Shown piece after piece: positions 34,187 to 43,114 of a DNA stretch of 64,000 nt. The notes beneath the pieces are model-generated. The model was not told where the DNA came from and did no database searches. It saw only the letters and a program-made list of their open reading frames with translations. The position numbers and the translations under genes were made by a program. How positions within the stretch are numbered: the first letter of the stretch is position 1; each line of letters opens with the position of its first letter. This stretch comes from Asinibacterium sp. OR53 (GTDB taxonomy: Bacteria > Bacteroidota > Bacteroidia > Chitinophagales > Chitinophagaceae): assembly GCF_000515315.1 (NCBI RefSeq), contig NZ_KI911562.1, positions 3,520,001 through 3,584,000 on the forward strand. Direction: 5' to 3'.

Positions 34187-36847
34187 ATGAGAAAGGTTTT
34201 TATTCTATTATTTGTATTGATTTCAGGGCTTTCGGCCGAGGCCCAGTTCCCCGGAGGCGGTGCACGCCAGGGCGGCGGCATGGGAGGCGGCGCCAATATC
34301 GGCCACCTGTACGGTAAAGTGGTGGATAATACCACCAATAAAGGGATCGAATCCGTAACCATCCAGCTCATGGGCAATAAGTTCGATACTTCCACCCATA
34401 AAATGAAAGAAGTGGCCCTAGGTACCATGATTACCAAACCCAACGGCAATTTCAGTTTCGAAAACCTGCCGGTGATGGGGAAATTCAAACTGAAAATTGG
34501 GGCCATCGGGTATAAAGCATTAGAAAAACCAGTAAGTTTTGACATCAAAATGCCCTCCCCGGGCGGCGGTATGCAGTCCGGCGGAGGCATGCAACAGATG
34601 CTGGGTATGGTAGACAAAGACCTGGGCAATATCAAGCTTGTACAGGATGCTACCGACCTGGGAAATGTTACGGTAACGGCTACCGCCAAACAGCAGTTCG
34701 AGCTGGGTATCGACCGTAAAATATTCAACGTAGATAAGAACCTGGTGAGTTCGGGTCAAACAGCTACCGAGGTGATGAAAAGCATTCCTTCGCTGAATGT
34801 GGATATCGACGGCAACGTAACCATGCGTAATGCCACCCCTACGCTGTTCATCGAGGGTAGGCCCACTACCCTTACCCTGGACCAGATTCCGGCAGACATC
34901 ATCGATAAAGTGGAGCTTATTACCAACCCTTCCGCTAAATTCGATGCATCGGGTGGTAATGCAGGTATCCTCAATATTGTGTTGAAGAAAAATAAAAAAA
35001 CAGGTTATAATGGAGGTGTGCGGGCCGGCATCGACTCAAGGGGTAAGATCAATGGAGGGGGCGACATCAACCTGCGCCAGAACAAATTCAATGTTTCGCT
35101 GAATGCCAATTATAACCAACGCAAATCGATCGGTACCGGAACTACCGACCGTGATAATTTCCTTACCATACCAAGTTCGGTACACAACGAGAATGACGGT
35201 ACCAACCTGGGATCGTTCCGGTTTTTACGGGGCGGGGTCGATTATTTTGCCGACAACCGCAATACCATTTCTGTTGGCGCCAATTATGTACATGGTTCAT
35301 TCGACAACGACAATTTCCAGAAAGTTGACTCTACCATCAAAGGCGCTTTCTCTTCTTACAGCAATATTGCCAGCAATAGCCAGTTCTCGTTCACCAATGT
35401 GGGTACGCAATTAGGCTATAAGCACAATTTTGCCAAGAACGGTGAAAACTTTACTACCGATTTCAACTACAACTCCAGTACCAACGACAACCATTCACTC
35501 ACAAGCACACAGACTTTTAATCCCGATAATTCTGTAAAAGGGCGTGCACTATTGCAGCAAACCTTGGGTGATGGTTATAATCGTTTCTATACGATACAAT
35601 CTGATTACGAAAATCCCATTTCAGAAGACAGCAAACTGGAAGCAGGCGCCCGCGCGGCCATCCGCGATTTTGGCAACTCCAGCAACCAGTACATCTTCAA
35701 CCCCAATACCAACCAGTACATGCTCATCCCTGCGATCAGCAACCACTACAAGTTCAACGACCAGGTGTATGCAGCGTATACTACGTATAGTTTCAAAATA
35801 AAAAAATGGAGCTATCAATTGGGATTGCGGGCAGAAAGTTCCAACTATACCGGGACCCTGCTGAATGCAAGCGGCGCCGATTCATCGCAGTTTAAAGTGA
35901 AGTACCCGCTGAGCCTGTTCCCCAGTGCCTTCATCACCTACAAATACGACGATAAGCAGGATTTCCAGATCAACTATTCACGCAGGGTAAACCGTCCTAA
36001 CTTCTTCCAGTTGATGCCTTTCCCGGATTATTCTGATCCGCAGAACATCAACATTGGTAACGCGGGACTGAAACCAGAGTTCACCCATTCTTTTGAAGTG
36101 TCTTATAACAATGCTTACAAACGTGGCGCGAATTTCCTGGCTACCGTATTCTTCAAATATTCTACCGACCTCATTACCCGGTATGTATACAGGGATAAGA
36201 ATGCGTTAAGTCCGACTGGTGACAGCGCGTATTTCAGCACTTTCATCAATGCCAACAACAGTTATTCTTACGGCGTGGAACTGACCAATAAGATTCCGGT
36301 GACCAAATGGTGGGATCTTACACTGGCATTCAACCTGTACGATTCCAAGATCAATGCGTCTGTTCCGGGCCAGACATTAGACAATTCGCTCGTGAGCTGG
36401 TTTGCCAAAATGAACAGCAATTTTAAATTGACCAAGACCATTTCGGTACAGTTCAGCGGCGATTACCAGGCCAAGACCGTATTGCCTCCCAGCTCTGGTG
36501 GTGGTGGACGCGGCGGCGGCGGACCTATGTTCGGTGGACCGCAGGGTACCGCGCAAGGTTATTACCTGCCCCGTTATGGTTTCGACCTGGCTATCCGCAA
36601 AGATTGGAACTGGAAGAACGGACAAAGCGGTTCACTTACACTTAGCATGAACGATATTTTCCGCACGCAGGTATTCAAGTCTTATTCTGTGAGTACACTG
36701 TTTGACCAGACTGCTGAAAGGAGAAGAGACCCGCAGGTACTGCGCCTGAACTTCAGTTACCGTTTCGGTAAATTCGATGCCACCTTGTTCAAGCGTAAAA
36801 ACACCAAGGCAGACCAGGGTGGTGGAATGGATATGATGCAGCAATAA
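34187..36847 (+). CDS. Outer-membrane TonB-receptor-like barrel with regulatory-like N-terminus
   Basis: An 886-residue outer-membrane protein. It has a signal peptide (about 1-20), a Gly/Met-rich segment (GGGARQGGGMGGG), a carboxypeptidase-regulatory-like beta domain (about 40-130), a plug-like domain (SSGQTATEVMKSIPSLNVD, then VELITNPSAKFDASGG) and a large C-terminal barrel of the OMP_b-brl_3 type. Proteins like this import or bind unknown ligands. A second glycine-rich run (SGGGGRGGGGP near 775) lies in a loop. It is transcribed alone and is convergent with pcm (3 bp between stops). Confidence 0.88.
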   Translation: MRKVFILLFVLISGLSAEAQFPGGGARQGGGMGGGANIGHLYGKVVDNTTNKGIESVTIQLMGNKFDTSTHKMKEVALGTMITKPNGNFSFENLPVMGKFKLKIGAIGYKALEKPVSFDIKMPSPGGGMQSGGGMQQMLGMVDKDLGNIKLVQDATDLGNVTVTATAKQQFELGIDRKIFNVDKNLVSSGQTATEVMKSIPSLNVDIDGNVTMRNATPTLFIEGRPTTLTLDQIPADIIDKVELITNPSAKFDASGGNAGILNIVLKKNKKTGYNGGVRAGIDSRGKINGGGDINLRQNKFNVSLNANYNQRKSIGTGTTDRDNFLTIPSSVHNENDGTNLGSFRFLRGGVDYFADNRNTISVGANYVHGSFDNDNFQKVDSTIKGAFSSYSNIASNSQFSFTNVGTQLGYKHNFAKNGENFTTDFNYNSSTNDNHSLTSTQTFNPDNSVKGRALLQQTLGDGYNRFYTIQSDYENPISEDSKLEAGARAAIRDFGNSSNQYIFNPNTNQYMLIPAISNHYKFNDQVYAAYTTYSFKIKKWSYQLGLRAESSNYTGTLLNASGADSSQFKVKYPLSLFPSAFITYKYDDKQDFQINYSRRVNRPNFFQLMPFPDYSDPQNINIGNAGLKPEFTHSFEVSYNNAYKRGANFLATVFFKYSTDLITRYVYRDKNALSPTGDSAYFSTFINANNSYSYGVELTNKIPVTKWWDLTLAFNLYDSKINASVPGQTLDNSLVSWFAKMNSNFKLTKTISVQFSGDYQAKTVLPPSSGGGGRGGGGPMFGGPQGTAQGYYLPRYGFDLAIRKDWNWKNGQSGSLTLSMNDIFRTQVFKSYSVSTLFDQTAERRRDPQVLRLNFSYRFGKFDATLFKRKNTKADQGGGMDMMQQ

Positions 36848-36850
36848 TCA

Positions 36851-37507
36851 TCAGCCGTTCCTTCCTGTTAACATAGGAACAAAAGAAAATTGGTCGAAGG
36901 CTTCTTCTATGAGGGAGCCTTCTGCCGTTTTGGTGATGCGCAGCATGCGTTGCGAGTTGCCTTCGTCTACCGGCAATACCATAATACCGCCGGGTTTCAG
37001 TTGTTCTACCAGTTTTGGGGGCACGAAGGGCGCCGCAGCTGTGATGATGATCTTATCGAAAGGCGCAAAAGTGGGCAGTCCCTCGAAACCATCACCATAG
37101 AAAAATTTCAGGTTGGGGTATTTGTTGCGGAAGTAATATTTCTTGTGCAGTTCGTATAATTTTTTTTGCCGTTCAATGGTAAATACCCAAGCGCCCATTT
37201 CTGCCAGGATGGTGGCCTGGTATGCACTGCCGGTTCCTATCTCCAGTACTTTATCTGATTTCTTTACCTGCAGGAGTTGCGTTTGGTAAGCAACTGTATA
37301 AGGTTGTGAAATGGTTTGTCCTTCTCCTATCGGAAAGGCGCGGTCTTCATAAGCTATCTTATCGAAGGCGGAATCGAGGAAAAAATGCCGCGGGATGGCA
37401 TTGATGGCATCCAGTACTCTTTCATCACTGATGCCTTTTTCTTTCAACAGGTTTACCAACTGGCGCCGCAGTCCCTTGTGCTGATATGTATCTTCGTAAC
37501 TTCTCAT
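36851..37507 (-). CDS. pcm: Protein-L-isoaspartate O-methyltransferase
   Basis: 218 residues from ATG 37507; the frame has a GTG three codons earlier. SAM-binding motif VLEIGTGSAYQATILAEMG (about 75-93) and the Pcm motifs FPIGEGQTISQPYTVAYQ and IITAAAPFVPPKLVEQLKPGG are all present. It methylates L-isoaspartyl residues to start repair of damaged proteins. Length is normal for the bacterial enzyme. Upstream, 91 bp away, is the phosphohexose mutase gene on the same strand. Confidence 0.93.
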   Translation of the reverse strand: MRSYEDTYQHKGLRRQLVNLLKEKGISDERVLDAINAIPRHFFLDSAFDKIAYEDRAFPIGEGQTISQPYTVAYQTQLLQVKKSDKVLEIGTGSAYQATILAEMGAWVFTIERQKKLYELHKKYYFRNKYPNLKFFYGDGFEGLPTFAPFDKIIITAAAPFVPPKLVEQLKPGGIMVLPVDEGNSQRMLRITKTAEGSLIEEAFDQFSFVPMLTGRNG

Positions 37508-37598
37508 AAACGGCACGAATATACTGTTAACCAGCCAAGCGCCTGGTGCATATAGGTCGTTGTGAAAAGAAAAATCTCACTGTAAAATTACGCACAGT

Positions 37599-39326
37599 TT
37601 ATTTCAATTTCAGCCCGGCAATGATGCTTTTGATCTTTGCTTCCAATGCTGCAAACTGGCGGTCGAAATCTTCTTTTTTCTCCAGTTGGGTGCACACGCT
37701 GAAATAAAACTTGATCTTGGGTTCTGTACCCGATGGCCTGGCCGATATTTTGCTGCCGTCTTCCAGTATGAACTGTAACACGTTGCTTTTAGGAAGCTTA
37801 ATGGCCCAGCTTTCACCGGTTAATAAGTCCTTACCCGTTTGCAATTCGTAATCAAGTAATTGCTGCACTTTTACACCGTTGATCTCTTTCGGTGGGTTGT
37901 TACGATATCCCTCCATCATATCGGCAATTTCCTTCTGGCCGTTCATGCCTTTCTTGGTAATGCTGATGAGGCTCTCATAGTAGAATCCGTATTGGATGTA
38001 CAGTTCTATCAACTTATCGAACAAGGTTCTGCCCTGGTTCTTTTCATAAGCGGCCATTTCACACAGTAATGCCACGGCGCTTACGGCATCTTTATCTCTT
38101 AGCTGGTCTCCGATCATCAGGCCAAAGCTTTCTTCTCCGCCGATCACATAATTTTCTTTGCCTTCTTTTTCCTTGATGAGTTCGGCGATCCATTTGAAAC
38201 CGGTGAGCACATTGTAACAGGCTACTCCGTTTTGTTTCGCCAGCTCGTTGATCATAGCTGTAGTAACGATGGTGGTGATGACCATATCGTTGGGTTGTGC
38301 AATGCCTTTCGATTTGCGGGCTTCGATGAGGTAGGCAAAAGCCAGTATGGCTGTTTGGTTACCGTTCATGAGCACCCATTCTCCTTTGTGGTTTTTTACG
38401 CCAACACCTACCCTGTCTGCATCCGGATCGGTGCCCAATAAGATATCCGCATCCATGGCTTTGGCTTTTTTCAATCCGATGCTCATGGTTTCGCTCTCTT
38501 CCGGGTTTGGATATGCCACGGTAGGAAAATCGCCATTGGGTGTGGCTTGTTCTTCCACCACGGTTACATTGGTAAACCCAAAGCGGCTCAACACTTCCGG
38601 TACCAAAGTGATGCCAGTTCCGTGAATAGGAGTATATACAATTTTAAGATCGTGTTGTTCGGCAATCACATCGGGGTAAACGCTCAGTCCCTTTACCATG
38701 TCCATATAAGCGTTGTCCATTTCTTTACCCATCAATGAAATATTGGCTTCGCCGCCATTCCATTTTACTTCACTCACGCTGGTGATGGCTTCCACTTCTT
38801 TGATCACATTTTTATCATGCGGAGGTACCAGTTGCCCGCCGTCGTTCCAATAAGCTTTGTATCCGTTGTATTCTTTGGGATTGTGTGAAGCGGTACATAC
38901 CACACCGCCCTGGCAATGCAGTTTGCGTATGGCGAAACTGAGCTCAGGCGTAGGCCGCAGGGCTTCAAAGAGAAACACTTTGATACCATTCGCAGCAAAT
39001 ACATTGGCAGTGGTTTCTGCAAAAAAGCGGCTGTTGTTGCGGCTGTCGTGACCAATGGCCACGCGTATTTCAGCCGATCCGTAAGTCTTTTTGAGGTAAT
39101 TGGCAAAGCCTTGTGTAGCCATGCCCACCGTGTATTTGTTCATCCGGTTGGTGCCTACACCCATGATGCCACGGAGGCCGCCGGTACCAAATTCGAGGCT
39201 TCTGTAAAACGAATCGGCCAGGTCATCGGGGTTGGTGGTCTGCAATGATTGGATAGCATCTTTCGTAGCCTGGTCATAATTACCTTCGAGCCAGGTATTC
39301 ACTCTTTGCTGTATAGCAGTATCCAT
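37599..39326 (-). CDS. Phosphoglucomutase/phosphomannomutase (PGM2-like)
   Basis: A 575-residue phosphohexomutase. The phosphoserine loop is CTASHNPKEYNGYKAYW (about 142-158), the metal loop GTDPDADRVGVG (about 305-316), the sugar loop EESFG, and the phosphate loop RPSGTEPKIKFY near the C-terminus. The larger size and GTGGLRGIMGVGTNRMN near the N-terminus place it with PGM2-like phospho-sugar mutases, which interconvert hexose/pentose 1- and 6(5)-phosphates. Distinct from the GlmM-type enzyme at 9.2 kb. Confidence 0.92.
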   Translation of the reverse strand: MDTAIQQRVNTWLEGNYDQATKDAIQSLQTTNPDDLADSFYRSLEFGTGGLRGIMGVGTNRMNKYTVGMATQGFANYLKKTYGSAEIRVAIGHDSRNNSRFFAETTANVFAANGIKVFLFEALRPTPELSFAIRKLHCQGGVVCTASHNPKEYNGYKAYWNDGGQLVPPHDKNVIKEVEAITSVSEVKWNGGEANISLMGKEMDNAYMDMVKGLSVYPDVIAEQHDLKIVYTPIHGTGITLVPEVLSRFGFTNVTVVEEQATPNGDFPTVAYPNPEESETMSIGLKKAKAMDADILLGTDPDADRVGVGVKNHKGEWVLMNGNQTAILAFAYLIEARKSKGIAQPNDMVITTIVTTAMINELAKQNGVACYNVLTGFKWIAELIKEKEGKENYVIGGEESFGLMIGDQLRDKDAVSAVALLCEMAAYEKNQGRTLFDKLIELYIQYGFYYESLISITKKGMNGQKEIADMMEGYRNNPPKEINGVKVQQLLDYELQTGKDLLTGESWAIKLPKSNVLQFILEDGSKISARPSGTEPKIKFYFSVCTQLEKKEDFDRQFAALEAKIKSIIAGLKLK

Positions 39327-39456
39327 GGGTTTAGACTTTTAAATATTGACTTTGGTGTTTGTTTTCGTGCTTATACGCAAGTTACTGGATTCATTTTTAA
39401 TATTTACATAATCTCATTTGTTCGCGGTTGTTCTTCTCCTTCTATACTTTAGTCGC

Positions 39457-39759
39457 ATGAATAACCGCCACCTGGCGCCTGTTACTTATGTTATTGCGTT
39501 GGTCGCTTTTTGTATTGCGGCTTATGCAAAACTGTCCGGATCATTGATGCACCCGTTGATCCCCTCCATCTCCTGTTTTGTATCACAGGCAGTCTTCAGC
39601 TCCATCGCCATTTACGAAGTGGGCCTGTCTGCCCAACTCAACGCTACAGAAAAAAGGAACTGGCGTTTGTATCTGTTCTTCCTGCCGTTGGTGTTCGGCT
39701 TTTTTTATCTCGGATGGGTCCGGAAAAAGGCTTTTGCATCTCCTGCTGAAGCCATCTGA
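39457..39759 (+). CDS. Small membrane protein of unknown function
   Basis: 100 residues from ATG 39457 (the frame extends 13 codons upstream but the ATG fits better). Three hydrophobic segments (about 6-25, 33-50, 67-85) end in a positive tail (RKKAFASPAEAI). No family recognised. Convergent with the phosphoribosyltransferase gene, with 9 bp between stops. Confidence 0.6.
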   Translation: MNNRHLAPVTYVIALVAFCIAAYAKLSGSLMHPLIPSISCFVSQAVFSSIAIYEVGLSAQLNATEKRNWRLYLFFLPLVFGFFYLGWVRKKAFASPAEAI

Positions 39760-39768
39760 AGCTTATCG

Positions 39769-40269
39769 TCAAACAATATAAGCGCCTTCTACTTCGCCGT
39801 TGGACACTTCTACCTGTATGTGATCCTGTAAAGTAGTGGCAATAGATAATCCTACGTAATCGGGTTTTACGGGGAAGAGTTTGTGCATCCTTTCTACGAG
39901 CACCATGGTTTGTATACTCTTGGGATGATAAGCCAACAAAGGCTTCAAAGCGTATAGCAGGGTTCTGCCGCTATCCGTAACATCATCTATCAACACAACG
40001 TGCAGTCCGTTGAAATCTATTGATTCACTCAGCGTTACTTCTTTGGGCAGGGTTTTATCCAGGCTGGCGGCAATGATCCTGATCTCGCTCGCGATGTATT
40101 GTTTCAGAAAGCTGCCTATTTTCTCCGCTACCACCATGCCGCTGTTGCGGATACCGATCAATACCACCGGTACACCGTCGCCGTTGAGGTTTTCGGCCAA
40201 TTCCAATGCCATGCGATGTAATTTCTGTATGGCGGCTTCTTTATTCAGGATATTTTTCTTTCCAGGCAT
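39769..40269 (-). CDS. PyrR-like phosphoribosyltransferase
   Basis: 166 residues from ATG 40269; the longer frame upstream runs through an inverted-repeat element and is not coding. A type I phosphoribosyltransferase fold is shown by GIRNSGMVVAEKI and the PRPP-binding loop VVLIDDVTDSGRT (about 93-105). It resembles PyrR/hypoxanthine-type enzymes, so it could be uracil or purine salvage or a pyrimidine regulator. No pyr gene is adjacent, so regulation cannot be inferred. Confidence 0.8.
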   Translation of the reverse strand: MPGKKNILNKEAAIQKLHRMALELAENLNGDGVPVVLIGIRNSGMVVAEKIGSFLKQYIASEIRIIAASLDKTLPKEVTLSESIDFNGLHVVLIDDVTDSGRTLLYALKPLLAYHPKSIQTMVLVERMHKLFPVKPDYVGLSIATTLQDHIQVEVSNGEVEGAYIV

Positions 40270-40291
40270 AAAATTATTTCTCTTCAAATAT

Positions 40292-40408
40292 ACGTCATCC
40301 TGAGCGAGCGAAGCGAGTCGAAGGACCTGCTGAAGATGCGGGCAGATCCCTCGGCTGCGCTCGGGATGACGTGCATTGACTCGCTTCGCTTGCTCGGGAA
40401 GACGGTTA
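40292..40408. repeat. REP-like palindromic element (GTCATCC...GGATGAC)
   Basis: The left arm CGTCATCCTGAGCG meets the inverted right arm CGCTCGGGATGACG at about 40358-40371. A third degenerate arm (CGCTTCGCTTGCTCGGGAAG) follows to about 40405. The same kind of element occurs at 62304-62344. Intergenic, just upstream of the phosphoribosyltransferase gene. Confidence 0.8.
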
Positions 40409-40445
40409 GAAATTTTCACGCTATCTTAGCACCTTAACCTTGCGT

Positions 40446-41756
40446 ATGATCCAACAGGTAGTTTTTGCAGCGCTCTCCCTTACAGCCATCTGGCTATTTG
40501 CCCGGAAAGCCGGTGAGATCAGGCGGAATATTTTACTGGGCAAGGAGGAGGATTTCAGCGGCAACCGCCCCCAGCGCAGGCGTAACCTGTTGTTGCTCGC
40601 TTTCGGTCAGAAAAAAATGTTCCGTAACCCGCTGGTAGCCGTCATGCACTTTGTAATTTATGCCGGCTTCATCATCATCAACCTCGAAGTGCTGGAGATC
40701 GTGCTCGATGGTTTGCTGGGTACGCACCGTTTGTTCCTGGCGCCCCTGGGTTCGCTGTATAATTGGCTTATCAACGCTTTTGAATTCCTGGCGGTAGGCG
40801 TAATCACTGTCTGCGTGATTTTCCTTTGCAGAAGGAACATCATCAAACTGCGCCGCTTCATCAGTAAAGATTTGAATGGCTGGCCCCGAAGCGATGCCAA
40901 CTACATCCTCATCACCGAGATATGCCTGATGCTGCTGTTCCTCTTTCTCAACGCATCAGACCATGCATTACAATTGCGTGGCAACCCGCATTACCATCCT
41001 GCCGGACCTTTTTATTTTTCTAACTTTCTCGTTCCACTTTTTCAAAACACCAGTGAAGACACATTGCTGGGTATAGAACGCACTTGCTGGTGGTTGCATA
41101 TCGCCGGTATTTTTGCTTTCCTCAATTACCTGCCTTATTCCAAGCACCTGCACATCATACTCGCTTTCCCCAATGCTTATTATGCGAGATTGGATCCAGA
41201 GGGTAAGATGAAAAATATGCCCGCTGTACAGAAAGAAGTGCTCTATGCCATGCAGCCCGAATTGGCTCCTGCCGATGCAGCACCGCCGGCTCATTTCGGC
41301 GCCAAAGATGTTTTCGATCTCAGCTGGCGTAACCTGATGGATGCCTACAGTTGCACCGAATGCGGACGATGCACAGCCGCCTGCCCTGCCAACACAACGG
41401 GTAAATTATTAAGTCCGCGCAAGATCATGATGGCTACGCGCGACCGCCTCGAAGAAGTAGGCAGGAACATCAACCAGCATAAAAATTTTGTGGCCGATAA
41501 CAAATCACTCCTGCACGATTATATCAGTGTGGAAGAACTGCGCGCCTGCACTACCTGTAACGCCTGTGTGGAAGAATGTCCGGTGAGCATTTCTCCACTC
41601 GAGATCATTACTGAGCTGCGCCGGTCACTGGTGATGGAAGAAAGCAATGCGCCGCAGGAATGGAACAGCATGTTCAGCAATACCGAAAATAATTTTGCAC
41701 CCTGGAAATTCGCACCCGATGAACGCGACCATTGGACGCAGGAGATGGCATCATAA
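40446..41756 (+). CDS. Membrane Fe-S oxidoreductase subunit (HdrC/NarI-like fusion)
   Basis: 436 residues from ATG 40446. The N-terminal half holds about five membrane helices with His residues, resembling a nitrate-reductase-gamma-like cytochrome b domain. The C-terminal half has two 4Fe-4S motifs: CTECGRCTAACPAN (near 300) and CTTCNACVEECPVS (near 362). It likely passes electrons between the quinone pool and the cytosolic partner encoded 25 bp downstream. The donor is unknown; beta-oxidation ETF or lactate/hydroxyacid oxidation are known roles of relatives. Confidence 0.85.
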   Translation: MIQQVVFAALSLTAIWLFARKAGEIRRNILLGKEEDFSGNRPQRRRNLLLLAFGQKKMFRNPLVAVMHFVIYAGFIIINLEVLEIVLDGLLGTHRLFLAPLGSLYNWLINAFEFLAVGVITVCVIFLCRRNIIKLRRFISKDLNGWPRSDANYILITEICLMLLFLFLNASDHALQLRGNPHYHPAGPFYFSNFLVPLFQNTSEDTLLGIERTCWWLHIAGIFAFLNYLPYSKHLHIILAFPNAYYARLDPEGKMKNMPAVQKEVLYAMQPELAPADAAPPAHFGAKDVFDLSWRNLMDAYSCTECGRCTAACPANTTGKLLSPRKIMMATRDRLEEVGRNINQHKNFVADNKSLLHDYISVEELRACTTCNACVEECPVSISPLEIITELRRSLVMEESNAPQEWNSMFSNTENNFAPWKFAPDERDHWTQEMAS

Positions 41757-41781
41757 ACGATAACACGCATAACCGAAGTAT

Positions 41782-42561
41782 ATGAAGGTGAATACCATGG
41801 CTGAAATGATGATGAATGGAGAAACCCCTGAAATCCTTTTCTGGGTTGGTTGCGCAGGCAGCTTTGACCAGCGCGCACAAAAGATCACCAAGGCCTTTGC
41901 CACCATCCTAAATAAAACAGGTATCAAATATGCCATCCTGGGTAAAGAAGAAGCCTGTACAGGCGATCCTGCACGCAGGGCCGGTAATGAATTCCTTTTC
42001 CAGATGATGGCCTACCAGAACATACAGGTGCTCAACGGCTATGGCATCAAAAAAATTGTAACTACCTGTCCGCATTGCTTCAATACACTGAAAAATGAAT
42101 ATCCCGAACTGGGCGGACATTACGAAGTCATTCACCACACAACCCTCCTGCAACAACTGATCGATGAAGGGCGCATCCGCCTGAAAGAAGGCGGGTCTTT
42201 CAAAGGTAAAAAAATAGCTTACCACGACAGCTGCTATCTCGGCCGCGCCAATGATATCTACGAAGCACCCCGCAAAGTGCTGGAAGCGCTGGACGCCGAA
42301 TTGGTTGAAATGAAACGCTGCCGCTCCAAGGGTCTTTGCTGCGGCGCCGGGGGCGCGCAGATGTTCAAAGAAGACGAGCCCGGCAGCAAGCGCATCAATA
42401 TTGAAAGGACCGAAGACGCCCTGGCTACCGGCGCATCCGTGATCGCATCGGCCTGTCCCTTTTGCAATACCATGATGACCGACGGTGTCAAGAACAAAGA
42501 AAAAGAGCAGGAAGTGACAGTACTTGATATCGCCGAATTGATCGCTGCCGACCTCGCCTAG
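41782..42561 (+). CDS. CCG-domain Fe-S protein (HdrB/LutA-like)
   Basis: A 259-residue protein with two cysteine-rich CCG domains. The first has FWVGCAGSFDQRAQ plus TTCPHCFNTLKNEY; the second has YHDSCYLGRANDIYE plus GLCCGAGGAQMF. Such domains bind non-cubane Fe-S clusters in heterodisulfide-reductase-B-like subunits. It lies 25 bp after the membrane Fe-S subunit gene, and the two probably form a quinone-linked oxidoreductase. Confidence 0.85.
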   Translation: MKVNTMAEMMMNGETPEILFWVGCAGSFDQRAQKITKAFATILNKTGIKYAILGKEEACTGDPARRAGNEFLFQMMAYQNIQVLNGYGIKKIVTTCPHCFNTLKNEYPELGGHYEVIHHTTLLQQLIDEGRIRLKEGGSFKGKKIAYHDSCYLGRANDIYEAPRKVLEALDAELVEMKRCRSKGLCCGAGGAQMFKEDEPGSKRINIERTEDALATGASVIASACPFCNTMMTDGVKNKEKEQEVTVLDIAELIAADLA

Positions 42562-42594
42562 GTCCATTTACCAGGGAATTGGTATTTTTGCAGT

Positions 42595-43113
42595 ATGGAT
42601 TTCGAATACAGTCAATATGTGCCGGAAGATTTTCATGCTTCTTCCAGGGTCTGGATTTACCAGAGCAACCGTCTTTTTACCATCAGCGAAGCATTACAGA
42701 TAGAAGACCTGTTAAAGCAATTCCTCGCAGAATGGAAAACACATGGCGAACCGGTGAAAGGTTATGCCAACCTGCTCTTTGGACAGTTCATCGTTTTCAT
42801 GGCCGATATCACCACCGGTGGCGGCGTGAGCGGTTGCAGCACAGACAGCTCTGTGAGGGTAATAAAAGAAGTGGAAAAAATGTTCGGTGTAGATATGTTC
42901 AACCGCCAGAACCTGGCTTTCGTTGTAAAAGAAAAAGTACAGGTATTGCCCATGGCGCAATTGAATTACGCCATTGAAAACCGTTTCATAGAAGCCCACA
43001 CACCTTATTTCAACAACCTGGTATCTACCAAAGAAGAATGGCTGCACCAATGGCTCAAGCCGGTGAAAGAGAGCTGGCTTTCAACAAAAATACCCGCGTT
43101 ACAAACGGTCTGA
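42595..43113 (+). CDS. Conserved hypothetical protein, not an ATPase
   Basis: A 172-residue cytosolic protein starting MDFEYSQYVPEDFHASSRVW. A central glycine-rich stretch TTGGGVSGCSTDSSVRVIKE recalls a small conserved Bacteroidota family that databases sometimes label ABC transporter ATPase; no Walker A or signature motif is present, so that name is not supported. A TATTTTTG promoter -7 element at 42583-42590 ends 4 nt before the ATG. It follows the Fe-S pair by 33 bp on the same strand. Function unknown. Confidence 0.7.
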   Translation: MDFEYSQYVPEDFHASSRVWIYQSNRLFTISEALQIEDLLKQFLAEWKTHGEPVKGYANLLFGQFIVFMADITTGGGVSGCSTDSSVRVIKEVEKMFGVDMFNRQNLAFVVKEKVQVLPMAQLNYAIENRFIEAHTPYFNNLVSTKEEWLHQWLKPVKESWLSTKIPALQTV

Positions 43114-43114
43114 T

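Noticed and set aside
9192-39326. Two phosphohexomutases as a duplication
   Set aside because: They belong to different subfamilies (GlmM-type and PGM2-type) and are normally both present.
40292-40419. N-terminal extension of the phosphoribosyltransferase
   Set aside because: The extension is encoded by the palindromic repeat; the family start fits ATG 40269.
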